Source: Apiospora phragmitis
Lineage: Eukaryota > Ascomycota > Sordariomycetes > Amphisphaeriales > Apiosporaceae
DNA length: 64,000 bases
Assembly: GCA_038363925.1 (NCBI GenBank)
Contig: JAQQWL010000011.1
Location: 2,728,001 to 2,792,000 of the forward strand
Direction of reading: 5' to 3'
A program made the translations under genes and the position numbers. The notes under the pieces were generated by a model. That model saw nothing but the letters and a program-made list of their open reading frames with translations. It searched no databases and was not told the DNA's origin. The first letter of the stretch is position 1. Each line of letters starts with the position of its first letter. Positions 48,241 to 60,200 of the stretch are shown one piece after another.

Positions 48241-48730
48241 TCAGCCCGTCACTCTGTGTAGGCTTTTTATGGGGGTGTTACATATAGTCAGACGATGAAT
48301 TTGTAAAATAATACTGCCAAGAGAGATCGTCTCGACGTATGCGCTAATCTTTTTCGGACCTCGTCTATCAAGAAACTTCAAAGTGGCATTGTACTTCGGT
48401 GACAATATATCAAGAAGCGCAATCGACTTGAGTAAACTACTATCCCACCAGCCTGGATTGTATTCTGCCATAGTTGGGCTGCATTACTGCTGACCATGAT
48501 CTAGCATGAATATATCTAAGGTCCATCCCCCTTTCGACCACTTCTCGAATGGTGGTGTGTTGGGCTTCAGGGGCCAAACCTTGAGGAACGAGTCGAGGGC
48601 GTCCGCCGAGCGATCAGTAGACTCCTCTTGATACCTATATACCATCTCTCTTGCCCCTGGAAAACTACCTTTACAGAATACCATCATACATAGGCCAGAC
48701 CATTCTGTTTTGATGGTGGATGTCTAGCTG
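48241..48730 (-). pseudogene. Possible gene relic or orphan gene with one in-frame stop
   Basis: On the minus strand one reading frame runs from about 48730 to 48241, broken by a single TAA at 48484-48486. Before the stop it has a protein-like composition (REMVYRYQEESTDRSADALD, FEKWSKGGWTLDIFMLDHG). After it comes EYNPGWWDSSLLKSIALLDI and KYNATLKFLDRRGPKK. I recognise no family. It may be a decayed gene, a spliced gene whose intron removes the stop, or chance. Confidence 0.3.
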
Positions 48731-48891
48731 TACGGTACGGCCCTTGTGTCATCTGATGATGGTACTAGCAGGTCTCGGCTTGTCAGAAGCTAGCCGATGT
48801 CGTTGTCACAGCTAACTAGGTAACTATCAAAGTTCTTAGCTGCTAGCATACTCTACTGTTGGTCGACTGCGTAATGCCCTTCTCTCGAGGC

Positions 48892-49015
48892 GAGCCCGTT
48901 CTCTGCGATAGCTGCAGCTTGAAGCTGGATTGTATTGCTCCGTGGGCTGATTGGAGCCCGTTCTCTGCGATAGCTGCAGCTTGAAGCTGGATTGTATTGC
49001 TCCGTGGGCTGATTG
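48892..49015. repeat. 62-bp tandem duplication, two copies
   Basis: Two adjacent identical 62-bp units (48892-48953 and 48954-49015) beginning GAGCCCGTTCTCTGCGATAG, followed by a partial third start (GAGCC). Non-coding. Confidence 0.92.
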
Positions 49016-50098
49016 GAGCCTCATAATTCGACTTTTACAAGATATCGGTAGACTCTCCTTACGCGGCCACCAACCATTCATCAAATTTGCATTTTAGGTA
49101 GTATGAAGATTTGGCATATTTTGAACTATAGATATATCTTATCTTCAGTTATATGTAGGTAAGTAATATAGCGTAGTGTTGCGAGCATGGAGCCCTTGTG
49201 AACGCCCCTTTGCATAGGATGACAGACTATTGTCATTACTGATCCCTTCTCCAATGTCGGTGGCTGTCCCCTTTTACATCCAATGCCTGTCCGATGAATT
49301 ATCAAGCCTTTCAACGTGCCTTTTTAAGTTTACTTACCTACATATCTAGGAGACCGTTCATCCATGTCCGTATTCCGCTATTGCCCTTGCCGATTGGAAC
49401 CCGTTGTAGAAGCAATATTGGCTTTCTTTCATTACCACTCTAGAGCGGGTTTTCGAGGTGAATTTAAGGCCTGGTAGACACGGATATGCACTTTAACGGG
49501 CTGTCATACATTCATGAGCAGTATTCAATGGCGGAGGGGACGGTCCAAAGAGACATATCCGAGCACGATTCCACTCAAGTAACACTCGAGCAACAGAAGC
49601 GAAGCTGAACAGTGCCTGTCGCCTTACCTCGATGTCTCTCTACAACCCTTCACATCAAATGTACCTGACCTGACACTTGTCGGTTGTGCCACACCCAGTC
49701 TACCTACTCCTTGAAGTGTCAAAGTGATTAACAGCGACAGCAGCAGAGCAGACAGGCGCAGACACAAAGAACATTAGGTGTAGCAGTTGGTGGATCCCTT
49801 GCGTGATCCGTGCATCGACGTGACCCAGTCTTTTTTGGGTAAGGCGTTCAATCAGCCCATAAGTCAATAGTTTTTGTCTCTCTACCTGGGTAGGTGAGTA
49901 GGTACCTTCCGTTATGTCTCTATCGGAATTTTTGTCTGATCGCGACCGACATTTAATTGTCCCCCCAATCATTGGATTTCCTCCTCCCCAAAGAGCAACA
50001 GCGAGGGAGGGTCGAACCGAAGAACGAAGGTGTTCGTCGATAACCAATCTCCAAGCCACGGGAAAGGACGAACGAGCTGCAGCTCCAATCCAGCAGCG

Positions 50099-53000
50099 AT
50101 GACTTCGTTCAGTGCCAATGCGACGGCCGATCGCATCGCGCCTCCTGCAAGTACATCAGAAGTTGACTCCCCGCCTAGGCCTTTTCCTCTTCTAGATGTG
50201 AATGCGATGGATATATCCGGCCTCAACGACGACGACGACCCCTTCTACGCGCCGCCCAACCAAGCCCCTTCATCCCAATTCCCGCCTCTCCCGCAAAACT
50301 ACGAATTGCCTTCGCCCCCGACTGTCAGTCCGTTGTCGACCCCAGCCGTCACGGCGGCCCAGAGCACTAACGGAGACAATGCCGCGGAACACGATTTGCC
50401 CAACCTCTCCGAATCCGCCCAAGCTGCCATGCCTCTGTCGGCATCTGCGCCATTAAACCCCATGGCCGACTTCAGTTCGATTAAAGCAAACCTTGCTAGG
50501 GGCCTGGACAAGCTTCAGACTACTGGCAAGGACCGGGAACGTGCCGCAGTCGCAACCACCGACGACGACATTGCCTACAATGCCCGGTCTGCCTCTAACG
50601 CGCGAATGATGTCGCGGCATGCTTCCATTACTAGCGTTGACCCAAATGCATTCATCCTCTCCATGCCTCAAGGCAATAACACCCAGCTGTCGGGCGATTA
50701 CCCTACGGCCATTGCCCCTTCGGAGATTTCCCTCCAAGCGTCCTTCACCCAAGAAAGCGATGCACTTACCGGCAGTGCAGACGTTGCTTCTGCAAGTGCT
50801 AGTGCCAGCCAGAAGTTGGAATCGTTCGCAAGGATCGAATTTGCCGACAGTGTCTTTCAAATGACCACTTATGCCGTCATCATTGGCCGCGATCAAAGAG
50901 CTCTAGACCAGGCACGCAGGGACGAGTACCGCGAAGAAAGATATCGCCGTAGGGTTGAGGAGAACGAACGACAGGGCTTGCCACCCCCGACGCCTCTTGG
51001 GAAGGACCGGGGGGAAATTCAGTAAATCGTATGTCAGTGAAGAAGGTGGTATGCGGGCCCGGAGTCGGACGGCGAAGACAACGGTAATCCACGCGTCCGG
51101 CGACGCAGGCCAAGCTCGGCTGCTTCAGTACAGCAAGGTGACGCCAACGACCAAGAGGAAATAGTAAAATCGAATCGCCAATATGTGTCGCATACCGAAG
51201 GCGTCGCCGCTGTCGATTTGGGCACTGTCCAGCCTTCGCCCTCCCACATACCATTTGTTGGCATCCATTTCACCAGGCCCCAATATCGCTATGAAAACAA
51301 AGGCAATCTCAAGAAATCACCTCAAAATCCAATTCAACGAGAAGAAGGGGGTCTTCGAGGCTGTATCCTTGCACAGGAATGGGTTCTTCTGTGATGATGT
51401 TTTCTATGGATCAGAACATGGACCTGTCACCATTCGCAGCGGTGATCGCTTCCAGATCAAAGATGTAGGGTTTTTGTTCGTGATCAACGGCGTTGAGCGG
51501 GGCAAAACCGGTGGCGAGGACTTGCACGAGGAGGAGGCGTCGAGTAAGCGATACTCCGTTGGAGGCAAAGAGATGAGCTTCGATTTTGAGCATTCAGATC
51601 ACGAGAAGTTTCATGATACCAGTGACGAGCTTTCTGATCTGGGAGACATATCTACTCCGCCGGCTGGATCAGACGACGGCGACGACGCTGACGACGCTGA
51701 GGATGCCGAGGATGCCGAAGATGCTGAGGTCGAGGAGGCTGAGGAGACCGCCATGGCTATTGAACTACCTTCTGAACAACCTCTCGAATCTGCTGAGCCG
51801 GAGCAACAGGTTATCCAGCCAGATCGGGATGGCGATGTGGTCATGCAGTCTGCCGAGTCTGCCTTCGAAGACCACGAGGAGGAAAGCATCGAGAGAAGGT
51901 TGCAAACAGCTCTTTCAGCTGATCTTGATTTGGGGCTTGATACGGGTCTTGATACTACCTTCGAGAATACGGAGCTCGATGTAGGCGATGCAGGACTTGA
52001 TGCGAGCTATGACATGGAGCTTGACCCGAGATTTGATAATGGAATACCCCCGGAGTATGCTGGATTACCCATTCCTCCCAAACGGCGGGGTCCAGGGCGG
52101 CCACCAAAGGATGGTATTATGTCCAAGAGAGAGCGGCGGTTGTTGAAGAAACAGATGCTCGAAGACGCAAAGAAGATTCAGCCGCAGGAGCCATTGGGCG
52201 AGAAAATCAAACGACCCGTGGGGCGTCCTAGGAAAACCCCCTACCGGAGAACGGAGATAGACCGGAGAAGCGAAAGTACACCAAGCGAAAGAAGGAAGAC
52301 GGAGAGGAAGGATCTGATGCCGAGAAACGAGCAAAGGAGAAAAAGGACAAGAAAGTACGACCCAAATCGCCCCCTCTGGAACTCAACAGAGAAGACTTCA
52401 CCGATGAGCAGTTACAGAAGCCTAGCAAAAACTATGGTGTTCTCATTGATGAGGCTCTTACTGCGGGCCCGGTCGAGGGCCTGCATCTCAAGCAAATCTA
52501 CAAGAGAATCACCGCCAAGTACCCCTGGTTCTATTTCCATGCAGAGACTAAAGGCTGGGAGAGCTCTGTTCGGCACAATCTGTTAGGCAACGACGCTTTC
52601 AAGAAGGACGACCAGACAGGTTTGTGGTCCCGTGTGCCTGGAGTCGAACTCGACGCAGGAAAGAAACGAAAGGCCACTACCCCAGAACGCTCGCTTGGCC
52701 CACCTTCGATGCAACCGCATCAAATGGCCCATCAACAACATTACTACCAGGGCTCTAATTACATGCAGCAGGGGGGAATGCACTACGCCCACAGTCTCCC
52801 AGGGCAAGGCTATACGGGTGGCAATCAGCATCAGAACGGTTACCATACTCCTTCACACAATGCTCCCAACCCTGTGAACCAGAGCACGCCGACAGCGCAT
52901 CAGTCGTACCCTGCGCAGTCCCATAACCACGCCCCCGTCACAACGACTGCTGCACCAAATCTGGCTATGGCAAGGCAGCCCGGCCCCCAGCAGCAAGGAG

Positions 53001-55154
53001 TTTATAATTCTCCTTATGCAAGACCAACGCCGCCGGCGAACCCGCTGCCCAAGACTGAAAACACCAATTACAATCCGCAGACATCCCATATCCCTTCTGT
53101 GCCAGCTAATGCTACCTATACGACCCAGGCCAGTCAAAATACCACCTCTCTTGGTGCAAATGGGACAAGCTCGAGAGTTCCATTATCGGCTGAAGTTCAG
53201 AAAGTCGTTGCAGAGTGGAAGAAACAGATCATGACTACTATTAGCAAGAGTACAGATGCAGCGAAGGCCGAACAGATTATTGACTCGTCCATCAATCGTG
53301 CTCTTGGGGTTCCCGCAGCAGAGACACTGCCTGGATTCGAAGCAGTTGAGACGACTCTTGTCAATGCAGTGCAGGGTAAGATCAGGGATGCCCAAAACCA
53401 AGCACGAACTGCTGCGACTGCGGCTGCGACTGCTGCGCCTACCGCACCCGCGGCACCGGGGAGACAACCCTCGCTTGCACCAGCAGCCTCTCCAGGTGTA
53501 GCCAAGGCGCCAACAACAGCAACCTCATCCTCCCTCGAGGCAAATATTCAAGCCAGAATCAAGCTGTTCCGTGTCCCGATTCTTGCCGCCTTTAGAAAGA
53601 GGACCGAGCATGCCGAAACCATTGTTGATACAGCAATCAACCGTGCTCAAGGGCTACCGCATCAAGATGTTATGCCAGGCTGGGAAGATGCCGATAGGTT
53701 GATTGTGGAAAATGTGCACAAGATCATAACTGAAGTGCGCAAGAACCATGGCCTTCAAACCTCTGCTGCATCTCCCAGCATACAACCTGCACGGTCTACC
53801 CAAGAAGGGTCTGCTCACAAAATTCAATCTGCATCGCCGGCACCTCTTCCTCCTGCCATAACGACTGTGACTTCCACAGGCCAAAGCGTGACCACGCACA
53901 ATGTGAGCGGTCGCCCTCCAGCGGCCACCCATACAAGCCCGCCACCCGCCGTGAACAATTCGTCGGCGTCTAAGGCAGCCATACCACAGCCCAGCCGTCC
54001 GGGATTATCGGTTGCCCGACCCTCAAAGATAGGGATTGCACGGCCAGGTGCTGTTTCTGTGGCACGCCCATCTGTAGCTCGGAAGGACCCGGCACTGCCT
54101 ACCCCGGCACCAACATCAATGGGTTCCGCACCTGCAACTACAAATAGTCGTGTTTCACCTAATACTACGACTAGCACAAGCGCGGGGGCGACCGTGCCTA
54201 CAACAACAGCACAAGCCTCTACCGTGAGTACACCCGCGCCGGGTGCCCAGGCTGCTAGACCTGTGCCGGCGCATGCCCCAAATAGCACCGCAAGTGCCCC
54301 CCGTTCTGGGCCACTCGTTGCCCGGTTTCAGCACTGGGAAGCCATCCAGTCCCGCTCCAGCACCAACGACGACCCCTAGCGCCGGCGCGATAGAGGCGAT
54401 TACCGGCACGAAGCGAACGGTAGATAGTGTCGACGGACCGGGCCACGGAGTCGCAGAACAACGGGAACATAAGAGGCTTGCAACAGCACCACCGGATACT
54501 TCCCAAGCAAGCACTCAACCCAATGTCCCGGCACAACGTCCGTCTCCAGTCACACAAGTTCCGCAAGCTTCAGCCCCGCAAGAGCCAGCAACAGTGCCGC
54601 CAGTAGCAGCGCCGCAAGCACCGGTACAGCAGGCTCCGGCACCGCAAATACCACAAGCACCGGTACAGCAGGCTCCGGCACCACAAGCGCCAGCACCACA
54701 AGCGCCGCAAGTCGTACCACCGCAGGCACCGGTACAGCAGGCTCCGGCACCACAAGCAATGGTACAGCAAGCTCCGGCACCGCAAGCACCACAAGCGCCA
54801 GTACCACAAGCGCCTGCACCACAAGCGCCTGCAACAGCGCCGCCAGTAGCAACGCCGCGAGCAGTGGTACAGCAGGCTCCGGTACAGCAGGCTCCGGTAC
54901 AGCAGGCTCCGGTACAGCAGGCTCCGGTACAGCAGGCTCCGGCACCAGCACCATCGCAAGAGGCGACAATCTCACCGCAAACCTCGATATCACAACCTCT
55001 CGAGCCCGCACCAACACCGGCAGCGGCACCAGGGGCAGCAACCTCACCAGTACCAAACTCCTTAACGCCACTGCAAGCCCCAGTGTCAACATCAGCATCA
55101 CCACCAGCCCCGAGCCATGACACCCCCAAGCCTTCTGTAGAGCAACCGTCGTAA
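50099..55154 (+). CDS. FHL1: Forkhead regulator FHL1 (FHA + AT-hooks + forkhead)
   Basis: ATG 50099, stop 55154; 1684 aa after correction. An FHA phosphopeptide-binding domain is split by a roughly 110-residue insert (first half FADSVFQMTTYAVIIGRDQR near residue 245; second half ISRNHLKIQFNE...NGFFCDD near 410). Then come a long acidic stretch, two AT-hook-like motifs (RRGPGRPPK, KRPVGRPRK) and the forkhead domain (about 777-850) with recognition helix WESSVRHNLLGN. A Gln/Pro/Ala-rich C-terminus follows, with a duplicated helical module (about 1030-1097 and 1149-1214) and a 15-bp coding minisatellite. Fhl1 is the forkhead-like regulator of ribosomal-protein genes. Five frame breaks: about 51009-51014 (G6, one extra), 51055 (one missing), 51270 (extra T), 52236 (one missing) and 54297-54302 (C6, one extra). 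The net correction makes 5055 nt, divisible by three. Confidence 0.92.
53188..53742 (+). repeat. Two copies of a roughly 60-residue helical module within FHL1
   Basis: Copy 1 (53188-53390) contains AEQIIDSSINRALGVP then PGFEAVETTLVNAVQGKI. Copy 2 (53545-53742) contains AETIVDTAINRAQGLP then PGWEDADRLIVENVHKII. The shared pattern is AE-x-I-x-D-x2-INRA-x-G-x-P...PG-x-E...V-x-N-x-V-x3-I. It is a protein-level repeat; the DNA copies differ. Confidence 0.8.
54867..54941 (+). repeat. 15-bp coding minisatellite, five perfect copies
   Basis: Five perfect tandem copies of GTACAGCAGGCTCCG encode repeated VQQAP pentapeptides. Imperfect versions extend over about 54585-54960, giving a long QAP-rich low-complexity stretch in FHL1. 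Confidence 0.92.
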
Positions 55155-55378
55155 GACCCTGAGCATATAATTCTGGCTACCGGGGGGGTCAAAAAGAGCC
55201 CCCATGATTTTTTATCGAGTGTCGCGTGTTTTGATTGGCGCAGGATAGCGGGAAAGCATGGGAAGGGAATGCAGAGAGCAAAGAGAATCGTAGATATACC
55301 CCAAAGAGCAAACAGGAAGTTTAGGAGGAGAGGGAGGACGAAGTGACTTATTTGAGAAAATGTTTACAGTCAGCGTGC
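55155..55378. other. FHL1 3' region up to the transposon end
   Basis: Presumed 3' UTR of FHL1; nothing else seen. Confidence 0.45.
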
Positions 55379-55417
55379 TTGGTAAAAATCAGTGGACTAA
55401 AGTCTGCGCAAGGACCA
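55379..55417 (+). repeat. Left terminal inverted repeat
   Basis: Begins TTGGTAAAAATCAGTGGACT and ends GCGCAAGGACCA; matches the reverse complement of the right end. Confidence 0.9.
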
Positions 55418-55492
55418 TCAGCAACACGAATCTCAACCCAACATATCTAATACTCTTTTTACTTCCTTTTACTATAACTGCATCACAACATC

Positions 55493-56635
55493 ATGGATTT
55501 ACATGAACTCGGTCGCATTTTAACGGCAAATCGCAAGCCAAACGGCGAGTTCAGTTCCGAGGCTGTTACGGCTATTACCGCGCTCTCAATTGCCGGTGTG
55601 CGATAGACGGTTATTACAGACGCGTTTAACACGCGACGCGCCGTAACCATTACTAACCTTGTGAAGCGTTTTATTGAGCGCAAATCACCTAGGATAAAGA
55701 AGAGATCTGGTCGTCCTAATAGATTATCGAAGCGGCAAGAACGCTATCTATTTTAACTGGTGCGCCGGAAGCCGCGTGCGACCTAGAGGGAGCTCTGTAT
55801 TAACATGAATGTTATGCTAGGGTCGAGACCACGCTCCTACTCTTCCCGGACCGCACGTCGCAGTCTACGTAAAAGGAAAATCGGCCATTGGCGCGCTGCG
55901 AAGCGCATCCTCTTGACGAAGGAAGACGCTAAAGAGAGGCTCGCTTTCTGCCGTTATTGGTCCTCCCCGGAGCGCTTGGAACAGCTCATGCTTTGCTTCT
56001 TTTCGGACGAATGTACGATCCAGAACGTACCTCACACCAGGCCGCTGGGTGTTCCGATTTAGCACAAAACGTTACAGGAAGGACCTCATCAGCCCTACCG
56101 GTCATTCCAGGCCTCGAATCTCCCTTATGCTGGGGGCAATGGTGTGGCAGAGGGCTGGAGAGGCCGGGACCTCCCCCCTCATCTTCTGCAGGGGTGATCC
56201 TGACTCTCCAGGCGGCGGCTTCACTTCTGCCCGGTATATGGAGGTCCTAGAGGCCGGTTTACTTCCTTTCTATGAGCCGGGGGACCCTTTTATGCAGGAT
56301 AACACGCGTATATATCGATCCAACCCCGTGAAGGAGTTCCTGGAATCGAAAGGCATCTGGACGATCTAATGGCCTGCTCATTCACCCGATTTGAACCCCA
56401 TTGAACAGGTGTGGAAGGCTCTCAAGCAGAATATCTATAAAATCGAGGCCTGAATCCCAATATTTGAAGGAAAATATCCCTCACGAGGCGTATGCGAAGG
56501 AGGTAGTTAAGCGTGCGTGGGCAGAACTAGATCCGGAGCTCATATGGAGGCTCCTTCGATCGATCCCTCGTCGCGTACGTGCTGTACTTCGCGCAAAAGG
56601 CTGGTATAGTCACTATCAAACTACATTCAATTAAG
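55493..56635 (+). pseudogene. Tc1/mariner-family transposase relic (DD34E)
   Basis: Begins at ATG 55493 (MDLHELGRILTANRKPNGEF) with an N-terminal DNA-binding region (GRPNRLSKRQERYL). It is broken by in-frame stops after SIAGVR and after RYLF, and by frame changes near 55790 and 56050. Catalytic core pieces survive: FSDECTI, FMQDNTRIY and WPAHSPDLNPIEQVW. From the second Asp to the final Glu there are 34 residues, the DD34E spacing of Tc1 elements, with a stop directly before WPAHS. Stops replacing likely Gln/Arg codons are compatible with repeat-induced point mutation, but composition is not strongly skewed. Not expected to make active enzyme. Confidence 0.85.
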
Positions 56636-56731
56636 AGTAGAATGCACGTAAATTTAACGTATATACTGCTTATTTAAATGCGTTGTTGTTGCTTGAAAGG
56701 AGGTGGTGAATATGATGAAATCGGCTGAAAG

Positions 56732-56769
56732 TGGTCCTTGCGCAGACTTTAGTCCACTGACTTTACCAA
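56732..56769 (-). repeat. Right terminal inverted repeat
   Basis: Reverse complement of the left repeat; ends in CTTTACCAA directly followed by TA. Confidence 0.9.
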
Positions 56770-57258
56770 TACCTACTTACGTATCGAACATAGATGACTC
56801 CTTACATTATAATCTAGGAGCATCAAGAAGCCAAGCGAATCTTTCATGGAGAACAATACAAAATTTAATCTTCATACACTATCCGTCCGTCTTGCCTACG
56901 TATGGAACCATGGCTTTCTTTTAGATTAGTAGAGCTGACCCCTTTTCTATTGCCGGCTATACTGTCACCAGTCACTGGAAGAAAAGGGGGTTTTGGTCTA
57001 CTGGTGCTAGGATTGGGCTCATTTCCAAATTCGGCCACTATAGTGATCGTATATCGGAACAAGAACAGGTAATAATACCAGATAGTGGAACGGGGTCTGG
57101 TATGTAATTCGTCAATTATCTACTAGCCGTTGAAGGTATCTTAAATTCTAAGCCAAATTCCTGTTGCGCCCCTCCTCCTATTTATTCATTCCATGTTGAA
57201 GCTACATTTGGGACGCCGTATCCCCTACTCTCATTTCTATAAATCCTGATCTAAAAAT
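56770..57258. other. Interval between transposon and C1-THF synthase 3' end
   Basis: Presumed 3' UTR of the minus-strand synthase gene; no gene or repeat recognised. Confidence 0.45.
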
Positions 57259-60200
57259 CTAGAACAAGCCCTCCACCTCGCCAGTCTCTACATCTACATC
57301 CACCTTGAGATATCCGGGTGCAGTAGGCAAGCCGGGGATCGTCTGGATATCCGCAGCGAGCGCGTAGAGATACCCAGCGCCAGCCGCCATGCGCACATCC
57401 CTGATAGGTACTTTGAAGCCAGTAGGAGCTCCCTTGAGTTCCGGATCGTGGCTGAGTGAGTATTGCGTCTTGGCTACGCAGATGGGCAGGTTCCCAAATC
57501 CTTGTTTGGTGTAAGTGTCCACCTTCTTCTGCGCCAGCTCCTCAAAGTTGACACTAGCGGCACCGTACATCTTTTGGCAAATAGCCTCCATTCTGTGTTG
57601 CACAGTACCGTCGAGGTCGTATAAGAACTTGAAGTCCTTCGGCTTCTCGCATGCTGCAATGACACCCTTGGCAAGCTCAACGGCGCCCGCACCACCTTGA
57701 GCCCAGTGGTCCGCAAGGATCGCGTCTTCGGCACCAGCCTTGATCGCCTCCTCACGGATGACAGCAATCTCAGCATCAGTATCCGTGGAAAATTTGTTAA
57801 TAGCTACCACCACTGGAACACCATACTCCTTAGCATTCTGGATATGCTTAGCAAGGTTGATGCAGCCCTTGCGTAGGAGCTCCACGTTCTCCTGCTTGTA
57901 AACGGGATCAAGGGGCTTCCCTGGCGTAATAGGGGGTCCATTGCCATGCACCTTCAGGGCTCTGACAGTCGCCACAATCACGACGGTATCAGGCACAAGA
58001 CCCGAAGCACGACACTTGATGTTGAAGAACCGCTCACCACCCATGGTGAAATCAAACCCGGCCTCGGTGACTGTGAAGCCAGCCTTAGCGTTGTGGTCTT
58101 CGTCTGGTTCGGTACCGGTAAGCTTGAGTGCCAGTCTATCGGCAATAATGGAGCTGTTCCTATCGAGATGTTCGCGAATGGTCCGGCGTGGACGAAAACG
58201 GGTGTCCCTTCTAGGGTCTGCATAAGGTTTGGCTTGATGGCATCCTTCATCAATGTAGTCAACGCTCCACCAACGCCAATATCGTCACAGGTGACCGGAT
58301 CACCAGATCGCGAAGAAGCCACAACCATACGGCCAAGGCGCTCACGCATGTCGGCCAAATCAGTGCTCATGGCAAGAATAGCCATACACTCACTGGCAAC
58401 CGAGATATCAAACCCAGTCTCACGGGTCTGGCCTTTCTCGGTGGGCGCAGTGCCCACTGTAACGCCGCGGAGGTGACGATCATTGACGTCTAATACACGC
58501 TTCCATGTAATAGTCTCAGGATCGATGTCCAGGCGAGCAAAGCGGCGGATCTCATCGTCGGTCAAGTCAGCGGGAGATGTCTTGTCAATACCCAGTTTCT
58601 TCAGGCGGCGGAACATGACGGGTGCAAATTCGCCTTGGGGCGTCAATCTGTTAAACAATGCGCGATCCTTCTGAGTGTTCTCGTGGAAAATGCGCGTGTC
58701 AATGGCAGCGGCCAAGAGATTGTTTGCTGCAGTAATGGCGTGGATATCGCCCGTCAGATGCAAGTTGAATTCATCCATGGGTATGACCTGACTATAACCT
58801 CCACCGGCAGCACCACCCTTGATGCCAAACGTAGGCCCTTGACTAGGTTGCCTGACGTTTGCAAAGGTCAGACGACCCAGATGAGCACCAAGAGCCTGCG
58901 CGAGACCCATAGTGGTAGTAGACTTCCCTCGCCCAAGGGAGTTGGTGTAATGCCCGTGACCACAACGTAACGGCCATTGCGGCGGTGCGATAGTCTTTTT
59001 AGTAGGCTAAGATCGACCTTGGCCTTGTATGAACCATAAGGCTCCAGCTCATGACGGGCAATCCCGACCTCTTGTGCAACCAAAGTAATTTCCTTGGGGA
59101 TTTGTGCCTTGGACACGTCAATATCGGAGGGGACTGGTGTCTGGAGCTTCAAGGGCAACAGGTCAATGCGCCTCTGCTTGAGTTTGTCGAAAGACATTGT
59201 TGTAGAGTCCACAACGTTCTGCATCAGCATGGCAACTGTCATAGGTCCTACACCGCCGGGGACCGGGGTTATGGCGGAAGCAACTTCTGCCGCAGTCTCG
59301 TAGTCGACATCGCCCACGAGCCTCTGGCCAGATTTCTTGGTAGAGTCGGGAATGAAGTTGGTTCCAACATCGATAACGACAGCTCCAGGCTTGAGCCACT
59401 CTCCCTTCACGAAGTGGGGCTTGCCAATAGCAGCGACGACAATATCTGCCAACTTGACGTGCTCTTCGATATTCTTGGTCTTGGAATGACACACGGTAAC
59501 GGTGGCATCGGCGTTCTTGAGCAGATAGCTCACAGGGCTACCGACAATATCGCTGCGGCCCAAGACGACAGCATGCTTACCCGCAATCTCGACACCGGCT
59601 TCTTCAAGCAACACCATGACACCCTTGGGGGTACAGGGAATGAAATAGGGGTGGCCACCTTTCTTGGCAAGCTCGCCGATGTTGGTGACACCAAAGCCGT
59701 CGACATCTTTCTTATCTGCGACAGCCGATGTGATACGGTATTCATCGATGTGCTTGGGCACTGGGAGCTGGACCAGGATACCGTGGACTGCACCGTCATT
59801 GTTGAGGGCATGGAGCTTTGCGAGAAGCTCGGACTCAGTGATGGGCTCGGGAAAGTGCAAAAGCTCACAGCTAATGTTCGCCTGAGGTCAAACCAGAGTC
59901 AATATAAGTGGCATCAAAGAGATCAGCACAACACGAGACTCACCTCCTCAGCAGCCTTAAGCTTCATGCGAACATAAGTGGCTATGGCCTGTTAGTGTGT
60001 ATCCCCAATGGGTCGTGGCATATGTACGGTCGAGCGGAATCACATTACGTACTAGAGTCCGATCGATCACCGACTGATTGCAATTGCTGTTAGCCAGTGC
60101 GCGCGCGGTCGCAGACAAAGGGTGGGGATTGCGACAAACCTTGGATGATCTTGAGGCATGGCTTATACCTCGGGTTGATCTCCTGCTTCTTGGCAACCTC

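Larger units (their letters stand above)
46855..50098. other. 3.2-kb divergent interval between bHLH and FHL1 genes
   Basis: Contains presumed promoters and leaders of both genes, a 62-bp tandem duplication at 48892-49015 and a possible decayed gene at 48241-48730. The rest shows no convincing coding frame. Confidence 0.5.
55379..56769. mobile_element. Decayed Tc1-type DNA transposon with terminal inverted repeats
   Basis: 1391-bp element bounded by inverted repeats of 39 bp (55379-55417) and 38 bp (56732-56769), almost identical apart from a two-position difference and one length change after TTGGTAAA. The interior encodes a broken Tc1/mariner transposase in the plus orientation. TA lies directly outside the right end, but the left flank is GC, so a clean TA target duplication is not visible. 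It lies between the convergent genes FHL1 and C1-THF synthase. Confidence 0.85.

Noticed and set aside
54515..55192. 225-codon minus-strand frame rich in Ala, Gly and Cys
   Set aside because: A reverse reading of the FHL1 QAP minisatellite.
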